Below, one piece after another: positions 58,689 to 64,000 of a stretch of 64,000 bases of DNA. This stretch comes from Flavobacterium davisii. GTDB taxonomy: Bacteria > Bacteroidota > Bacteroidia > Flavobacteriales > Flavobacteriaceae. Position 1 is the stretch's first letter. Every line of letters starts with the position of its first letter. Location of the stretch: NCBI RefSeq assembly GCF_019565505.1, contig NZ_CP067378.1, forward strand, positions 3,340,712-3,404,711, read 5' to 3'. The position numbers and the translations under genes were made by a program. The notes beneath the pieces are model-generated. The model did no database searches and had not been told where the DNA came from. It saw nothing but the letters and a program-made list of their open reading frames with translations.

Positions 58689-59354
58689 ATGGAAGTAAAA
58701 ATTCATGATTCTTGGAAAGATATTCTAAAAGAAGAATTCGAAAATATATATTTTAAAAATTTGATTGACTTTGTAAAGAATGAATATCAAATAGGTCGTT
58801 GCTTTCCCAAAGGGAATCTTATTTTTTCTGCATTTGATCATTGTCATTTTAATGATGTAAAAGTCGTGATAATAGGACAAGACCCTTATCATGGTCTGGG
58901 ACAGGCTAATGGATTATGTTTTTCTGTTAATGAAGGTATTGCATTTCCTCCTTCATTACTTAATATTTTTAAAGAGATTGAGTCCGATTTAAAAATGCCC
59001 ATGCCAGTATCAGGCAATTTAGAACGTTGGGCTGAACAAGGGGTCTTGCTTTTAAATGCAACTTTAACAGTTAGAGAAAATAACGCGGGGAGTCATCAGA
59101 ACAAAGGATGGGAAATATTTACAGATGCTGTTATCCAGCAAATTTCAGATAAAAAAGAAAATGTTGTTTTTTTACTTTGGGGAGGATTTGCTAAGAAAAA
59201 AGGAGCTAAGATAAATAGAGATAAACATTATGTTTTAGAAACGGGACATCCATCACCCTTAAGTGCCAATCGTGGTTTATGGTTTGGTAATAAACATTTT
59301 AGTAAAACGAATGAATATTTGAAATCTATTGATAAAGAAGAAATAAAATGGTAA
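58689..59354 (+). CDS. ung: Uracil-DNA glycosylase
   Basis: A 221-residue repair enzyme that removes uracil from DNA. GQDPYHGLGQANGLCFSV holds the catalytic Asp and uracil-binding pocket, HPSPLSANRG the catalytic His. The start MEVKIHDSW at 58689 is chosen over an in-frame ATG 23 codons upstream. The frame is intact. Confidence 0.96.
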   Translation: MEVKIHDSWKDILKEEFENIYFKNLIDFVKNEYQIGRCFPKGNLIFSAFDHCHFNDVKVVIIGQDPYHGLGQANGLCFSVNEGIAFPPSLLNIFKEIESDLKMPMPVSGNLERWAEQGVLLLNATLTVRENNAGSHQNKGWEIFTDAVIQQISDKKENVVFLLWGGFAKKKGAKINRDKHYVLETGHPSPLSANRGLWFGNKHFSKTNEYLKSIDKEEIKW

Positions 59355-59440
59355 GTTTAATTACTAAGTGTTAATTGACCTAAGATGGTCTCACTCATAA
59401 ATTTTCCTCCTGGATAATTAGCAGTATAATCCAAATTAAG

Positions 59441-60066
59441 CTAAATATAACCCCTTTCATCTATATGATAGTGTAAGGGTTTGTTTTTGCTTTCTTGAAT
59501 AAATAATACTTTATGTATTAAGTAATTTACTTTTTCAAGATCTCGTTTAGTGCCAATAAGCATTTCGGGATAAATATGGGCATCTGTGTGTATCAAACGT
59601 GGAATACCTCCGACGGCCTTAATACCGGCTGCCATTAATATAGCGTGATCATCACAATCACCTGAAAAATGTTCAATTGATTCAGAGGCATCGGCAATAT
59701 AATTATTTCCTTGTGGGTCATTTACATAATTCCATTTCTTTTTGATTTCTTTAAAAACAGCAAAACATTGTATAGTGGTTCGGTATTCAAAAAAATCTTT
59801 TAAATGGGATACATTTTTAAAATTTTGAGTGGTAGACCAAACAGCAAAATTGCGCACTTTTGGATTGTTAAAATCAATTGCTTTTAGAACTTTAGATTTA
59901 TTAGGGAAGGGGAGTAGTTTGTTGATAATAATATCTTGTGGATATGGATTTTCATCCATTGTGTACATCATAGATCTGTAATCATCATACAAATTATAAA
60001 AACCATAATTTCCAAAAAAGTTCCGTATGATAAAATAAGTATATAGATGACAATAAAAACAATAAT
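59441..60066 (-). pseudogene. Transglutaminase-like membrane-anchored protein (frameshifted, start uncertain)
   Basis: The body (59441-59992) has FSGDCDDHAILMAAGIKAVG, a Cys followed by H-T-D-A-H-I-Y-P, the Cys/His/Asp set of the transglutaminase-like fold. Upstream, one base added to A6 60014-60019 extends the frame through SYGTFFGNYGFYNLYDDY to a hydrophobic anchor (IIIVFIVIYILIL). No ATG is found before that; the start may be near 60066, overlapping the small gene upstream. It is a likely periplasmic cysteine enzyme, about 208 residues. The substrate is unknown. Confidence 0.6.
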
Positions 60067-60302
60067 TATTTTTTTATTTTTTGAAATAATAAATAATAAA
60101 TTATAGTAATGCAAATGAATAATAAAAAACGATCAAAAGGAATTTTCCAATTAGTTTCTTTTAAGTTATGATGTGCAATTATAAAAGTGGGTAGCGTGAG
60201 TAATAAGCATAAAATTAAAATGACTACACGACTCCAAGGCTTTACTGATGAAAGCCGATCCTTGTATTGATGATAAAGATCTTTTATAGAGGTTGTAGTC
60301 AT
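60066..60302 (-). CDS. Small two-helix membrane protein, 78 aa
   Basis: Hydrophobic segments lie at VVILILCLLLTLPTFII and L-L-F-I-C-I-T-I-I-Y-Y-L-L-F. The N-terminus is soluble and basic (DLYHQYKDRLSSVKPW). It ends where the transglutaminase-like gene begins, so the two probably form a unit. No family is recognised. Confidence 0.6.
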   Translation of the reverse strand: MTTTSIKDLYHQYKDRLSSVKPWSRVVILILCLLLTLPTFIIAHHNLKETNWKIPFDRFLLFICITIIYYLLFQKIKK

Positions 60303-60321
60303 TTTTTATATCACGCAAAAT

Positions 60322-61167
60322 TTATTTTACGATCATGTCAAAAGATAATTTATTTTCTATTAAATTAAATTCTAGCAATTGTTTTTGAATTTTATCAAAC
60401 GTTTTTTGATCCATTTTCTTTTGTGACCATTTTGTTTGTTTAAGCCATAGTTGTATGTCTTCTATTTTTTGATTGTAACGAGCAGCTAATGTTCTGTCTA
60501 TACTAGGTATATCTTTAAACTCAATAGTTGTATTATTAATAATTTCTAAAATTAACTCCAATGTAGCTGAATTATTTTGAATAAATTCATTTCGAACAGC
60601 AATTACAAAAGAAGGCCAAGGAGTCGGACATTCACTTATTCTTTTAAAAATACCTTGATCAACTAAGGGTTGTGTCATAAAACGTTCCCATAGAAAATAG
60701 TCTGCTTTTCCATTTTGTATAGCTTTAACGGCTCCTTCTATCGTATCAACAATTTCAAAATTTAATGTGTTAAGATCCCAATTTTGTTGTTTTGCATTAA
60801 CAAAACTCATTAAATGAGAACCTGAACCTATTCTTGAAATAGCACTTTTAGTATTCTCTAAATCAGACATATATTGATAGTGAGAATTGGAATTAACATG
60901 TACTCCCCAGATTAATGGAGACTGAACGTATAATTGTATGATAGAACTATCATTTCCTGAAGCAATATCTTTTATTATTCCTTCTGTTAGAATTACAGCA
61001 AGATCTGTTTCATTGTTACGTAACATTTGACACATTTTGCCAGTTCCTTCAGGAATATCAGTCCATTGTAGGTCAATTCCCACTTGATCATATTCTCCGT
61101 TTTCTATACATAATTGCCAAGGAAGATTAAAATGTTCTGGCACTCCAACAATTCGTACTGTTTTCAT
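60322..61167 (-). CDS. Substrate-binding-like protein without signal peptide
   Basis: A 281-residue protein of the periplasmic-binding-protein fold (NMT1/PhnD-like): MKTVRIVGVPEHFNLPW, EGTGKMCQMLRNNETDLAVILTE, ISRIGSGSHLMS, I-Q-N-G-K-A-D-Y-F-L-W. It has no signal peptide, so it appears cytoplasmic, and no ABC permease or ATPase is next to it. Cytosolic relatives occur in bacteria and fungi. The ligand is unknown. The frame is intact. Confidence 0.75.
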   Translation of the reverse strand: MKTVRIVGVPEHFNLPWQLCIENGEYDQVGIDLQWTDIPEGTGKMCQMLRNNETDLAVILTEGIIKDIASGNDSSIIQLYVQSPLIWGVHVNSNSHYQYMSDLENTKSAISRIGSGSHLMSFVNAKQQNWDLNTLNFEIVDTIEGAVKAIQNGKADYFLWERFMTQPLVDQGIFKRISECPTPWPSFVIAVRNEFIQNNSATLELILEIINNTTIEFKDIPSIDRTLAARYNQKIEDIQLWLKQTKWSQKKMDQKTFDKIQKQLLEFNLIENKLSFDMIVK

Positions 61168-61204
61168 ATTTTAAATTAAAGAAAATGATTTTTAGAAAAT
61201 TAAA

Positions 61205-61741
61205 TTATTTAGATAATTGGGCAATACATTTTTCACGAATATCCCAAATTTCTTCAAAGGTCTTATTTTGTTTGGTCTCGAAAATCCAATTTTTTAAAAA
61301 TGTTTGATGGTAATCTATTTTATATTGTATTACTTGATCAGGATTAATTATGATTTCAAAAAGTATATCTTCTTTTATTCTAGAATAAAGACTATTTTTA
61401 CTTGTATAATCCTTATATTGATCATTTATTTTTAAATAGCAATGTGCCTCTGGTATATAATCAATAGAATTGCTTTCTAATATTTCTTTTAAGGAAGGGG
61501 TATTTTTTGCATTCATTTTAAAAATGCCTAAAATGAGTTCCGTATTTTCTTGATTAAAATCAGATGCCAAGGATTTTAACAATGCGTGTTTAGAACTACA
61601 GCTTCCTCTATGTTCAGTTAATACAAGGGAAAAATCATTACGCAAACTATTTCTTCCATAGGGAATTTTTTGTACGTATTTAGTCAGTTCCTCCCAAGTA
61701 GAGATGCCTCTATTAGTTAACCAATTAGATAGATTATTCAT
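61205..61741 (-). CDS. Hypothetical protein with a transglutaminase-like triad
   Basis: A 178-residue cytoplasmic protein. EHRGSCSSKHALLKSLA holds a candidate catalytic Cys, and PEAHCYLKINDQYKDYT a candidate His and Asp in the correct order for a transglutaminase-like fold. The start overlaps the end of the GNAT gene by 8 bases. It is not a named family to me. Confidence 0.6.
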   Translation of the reverse strand: MNNLSNWLTNRGISTWEELTKYVQKIPYGRNSLRNDFSLVLTEHRGSCSSKHALLKSLASDFNQENTELILGIFKMNAKNTPSLKEILESNSIDYIPEAHCYLKINDQYKDYTSKNSLYSRIKEDILFEIIINPDQVIQYKIDYHQTFLKNWIFETKQNKTFEEIWDIREKCIAQLSK

Positions 61742-62337
61742 TATTGTTTGTTAGAATAGGTGAAATATTAATTTCTATATCATGTATTATTTTTTTACTA
61801 ATAATCATGTCGTATTTTAGTATACCTAATTCGTACCAATTCCAATTTTGATCATCATAAATAAATTCATTTGTCAGGCGCATGTGAATTTTTTTCGGCC
61901 ATTTTATTGCTACTATAATTTTTTGTTTGTGTATAGGCGTATAACTTTGGTAAATTTAGGTGTTTAAATGCGTATTTAATCCAAGCATGAAAAACTTCAA
62001 AGCCTAATTTTTTATTCCAATATTCTTGTGTTATACAAATGCCTATATCATAAAAATCTTGATGATTATTGACTGTATTTTCATTAAATTTAAGACCACC
62101 CCAGCCTATAAATTCATTCGTTTCTTTTAGAATAATACCATAACGTCCTATTTTATGTTTAATATATTGACTTAAAATAGCGTTTATAACAAATTTTGTT
62201 TGATTAATATCAGTTGCAGGAGCGTTCCATAAATACTCATGAACATTAGGGTTAGAATCTATTTTATGCAATATTTCTACATCCTCTATTGTCAAAGGCC
62301 GCATGATTAACCTAGGTGTTTCTAAAATAAAATTCAT
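61734..62337 (-). pseudogene. GNAT family N-acetyltransferase 1 (frameshifted)
   Basis: 200 residues when one base is removed from T7 61889-61895. The RimJ-like start MNFILETPRLIMRPLTIEDVE, then FIGWGGLKFNEN, I-G-I-C-I-T-Q-E-Y-W and KLGFEVFHAWIKYAF are GNAT core parts. The restored tail K-M-A-E-K-I-H-M-R-L ends W-N-W-Y-E-L-G-I, followed by I-S-P-I-L-T-N-N-N-E. It lies beside a second GNAT with a similar start, perhaps an old duplication. The substrate is unknown. Confidence 0.75.
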
Positions 62338-62347
62338 AATAGACTAA

Positions 62348-62873
62348 CTATTTAATAATTTTCCACCAATTCCATGATACATTATCTGATGCAATATATG
62401 TTTCTATAAACTGGAATCCACATTTTTTTAATATATGATTGGAAGCTTTATTTTCAAAATGAGTATATGCGTTTAACTCTTTTATTTTCATTTGATAAAA
62501 AGCATATTCTAACCAAAAAAATGTAGCTTCAGTTGCATATCCTTGTCCCCAAAAACGTTCATCTAGTCTGTATCCATAATCATAAAAATTGGTATTACCA
62601 TTTTCTTTGTGATCATTTATAAATTTAATACCAGTCCATCCAATAAATTCGCCTGTTTTTTTTTAAAATAGTGCTATATCGTCCTATTTTATTTTTTTCA
62701 TATTGTTCTAATACCTTTTTAATACCAATTTTAACATCTTCAATATCTTGGATGGGCTGTTGCCATAAATATTTATGAACATTAGGATTTCTATCCATTT
62801 CAAACAATGATTGCGCATCAGTCATTTCAAATGGTTTAAAAATTAGTTTTTTGCTTTCCAGTTGTAGCATCAT
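62348..62873 (-). pseudogene. GNAT family N-acetyltransferase 2 (frameshifted)
   Basis: 174 residues when one base is removed from T9 62656-62664. The restored text reads TILKKTGEFIGWTGIKF, then RLDERFWGQGYATEATFFWLEYA (the acetyl-CoA site is in G-Q-G-Y-A-T-E) and SNHILKKCGFQFIE. It ends W-N-W-W-K-I-I-K. The N-terminal P-N-V-H-K-Y-L-W matches P-N-V-H-E-Y-L-W of GNAT 1, suggesting tandem duplication. Confidence 0.78.
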
Positions 62874-62889
62874 CTATTTAGGATAATAG

Positions 62890-63756
62890 TTATTCAACTA
62901 ATTTATCAAGTGTGTATATGATGAGTGCGTCTACAGCTTTATAAGGATCTTCACTAAAAGTACCGTTAGCTCGATTTGCAATTACAGCATTTAGAGATAA
63001 ACAATTATGACCTAAAAGTTTTCCTAAACCATAAATAGCAGAGGTTTCCATTTCAAGATTGGTCATGCGGGTTCCGTTAAAATTAAAAGAATCCATTTTG
63101 TTATTTAATAGTGGATCTTGAATATTTAAACGTAGGACACGTCCTTGAGGACCATAAAAACCGCCTGCTGTTCCTGTAAAACCTTTAAAAATTTTATCAC
63201 TTTCCAAACGTTTTTCTAACGTTTCGCTTCCTGCAATAACGTAAGGTTTTCCTTTACGCATATCCCAATTTGTTTGAGAAATGAAAGCTTCTTCTATTTC
63301 GTTTTCAGTAATGTGATCAATTAAATAGGAGCGTAGCATATTGTCTAAGCCTAGTCCGTATTTAGATAAAACAAAACTATCAACAGGTATATCTGCTTGT
63401 AAAGAACCAGAAGTTCCAATACGAATGATGTTTAGAGAAGTTAAATTTTCTTTAATTTTTCTTGTTTCTAGATCAATATTTACCAAAGCATCTAGTTCAT
63501 TCATTACGATATCAATATTATCAGGGCCAATTCCTGTAGATAATACAGTAATACGTTTACCTTTATAGATTCCTGTTTGAGTTTTGAATTCTCTTTTTTG
63601 TGTTGAAAACTCAATTGAATCAAAATGTTTTGTGATCTTTTCAACACGGTATTGGTCACCAACTATAATAATATCTTTTGCAATATCTGACGGTTTTAAG
63701 TTAAGATGATAAACACTACCATCAGGGTTTAATATAAGTTCTGAATTTTTAATCAT
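62890..63756 (-). CDS. Nucleoside phosphorylase (uridine phosphorylase-like)
   Basis: A 288-residue enzyme splitting nucleosides with phosphate. VGDQYRVEKITKHFD, V-L-S-T-G-I-G-P-D-N-I-D-I, IIRIGTSGSLQADIPV and NLEMETSAIYGLGKLLGH match the PNP/UDP family. The sugar-contact E-M-E-T is seen. The exact nucleoside is not certain, with uridine most likely. The frame is intact. Confidence 0.88.
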   Translation of the reverse strand: MIKNSELILNPDGSVYHLNLKPSDIAKDIIIVGDQYRVEKITKHFDSIEFSTQKREFKTQTGIYKGKRITVLSTGIGPDNIDIVMNELDALVNIDLETRKIKENLTSLNIIRIGTSGSLQADIPVDSFVLSKYGLGLDNMLRSYLIDHITENEIEEAFISQTNWDMRKGKPYVIAGSETLEKRLESDKIFKGFTGTAGGFYGPQGRVLRLNIQDPLLNNKMDSFNFNGTRMTNLEMETSAIYGLGKLLGHNCLSLNAVIANRANGTFSEDPYKAVDALIIYTLDKLVE

Positions 63757-63913
63757 AAATTTAAAATTATTAAATGAAAGAGTTTGTTTAAAAGAATCTA
63801 ATTATTTTATCTCCTTTAGTTAATCAATTTAATTTTGAGGCTCTGATTGTTCTAAATGGTAGAATTGATAAACAAAACGTTTAAAAGTTAATTTTGATTT
63901 TTTAGAGTTAAAT

Positions 63914-64000
63914 TTAACCTCCAACACGTTTAACTTTAAAACCTTTATCCTTTAAAATATTCATGATTTTATCACGATAATCTCCTTGAATAATGATTTC
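63914..64000 (-). CDS. SUI1/YciH (eIF1-like) translation factor, C-terminal part
   Basis: The frame is open from the window end to a TAA at 63914-63916. The last residues E-I-I-I-Q-G-D-Y-R-D-K-I-M-N, then ILKDKGFKVKRVGG are the conserved end of bacterial SUI1/YciH proteins (usually QGDxRDxV...KGxKVKRxGG). Only 28 residues lie in the window. The rest is outside. Confidence 0.8.
   Translation of the reverse strand, partial: EIIIQGDYRDKIMNILKDKGFKVKRVGG

Overview
The window looks like chromosome of a low-GC member of the Flavobacteriaceae, most likely Flavobacterium or a close relative. The evidence is a PorP/SprF family protein next to a gliding-type C-terminal domain, type III glutamine synthetase, BshB1, DUF3810, LuxC/LuxE-like acyl enzymes, recurring TAnnTTTG -7 boxes and few Shine-Dalgarno sites. 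The species cannot be fixed from sequence alone.

Layout. 1-3.4 kb: end of a type IX secretion/gliding surface protein, PorP/SprF and an OmpA-family protein. 3.5-6.1 kb: Rrf2 and Crp/Fnr regulators and a histidine-bearing membrane protein. 6.7-8.9 kb: glutamine synthetase III. 9.3-16.1 kb: a peptide natural-product (RiPP) cluster with an outer-membrane barrel, two Cys-rich double-glycine precursors, a radical SAM/SPASM maturase and a peptidase-ABC exporter. 16.7-18.9 kb: small phage-like regulators. 19.7-26.8 kb: Rel, DUF937, SerA, SerC, LuxC-like reductase and ferredoxin. 27-38 kb: mixed housekeeping and membrane genes. 38-41.1 kb: a Crp/Fnr-linked persulfide/thiol operon. 41.3-49.3 kb: GuaB, a beta-helix lipoprotein, menaquinone and bacillithiol genes, two tRNA-His, a LuxE-like enzyme and Rpe. 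49.7-58.6 kb: DUF3810, DCC, MutS2, a glucosaminidase and an SGNH/MBOAT O-acetylation set. 58.7-64 kb: Ung, two transglutaminase-like proteins, a binding protein, two GNATs, a nucleoside phosphorylase and the end of a SUI1/YciH factor.

Two features cut across the window. First, about 20 genes, including GS-III, Rel, SerA, SerC and ferredoxin, carry single-base indels, nearly all in short homopolymers. Adding or removing one base restores family-like proteins, so they are more likely consensus errors (or slippage-tolerated sites) than true pseudogenes. They are typed 'pseudogene' only because the printed frame is broken. Second, a roughly 150-200 bp intergenic repeat with ~20 bp terminal inverted repeats occurs in at least seven full or partial copies.

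The best candidate for an undescribed system is the RiPP cluster at 9.3-16.1 kb.
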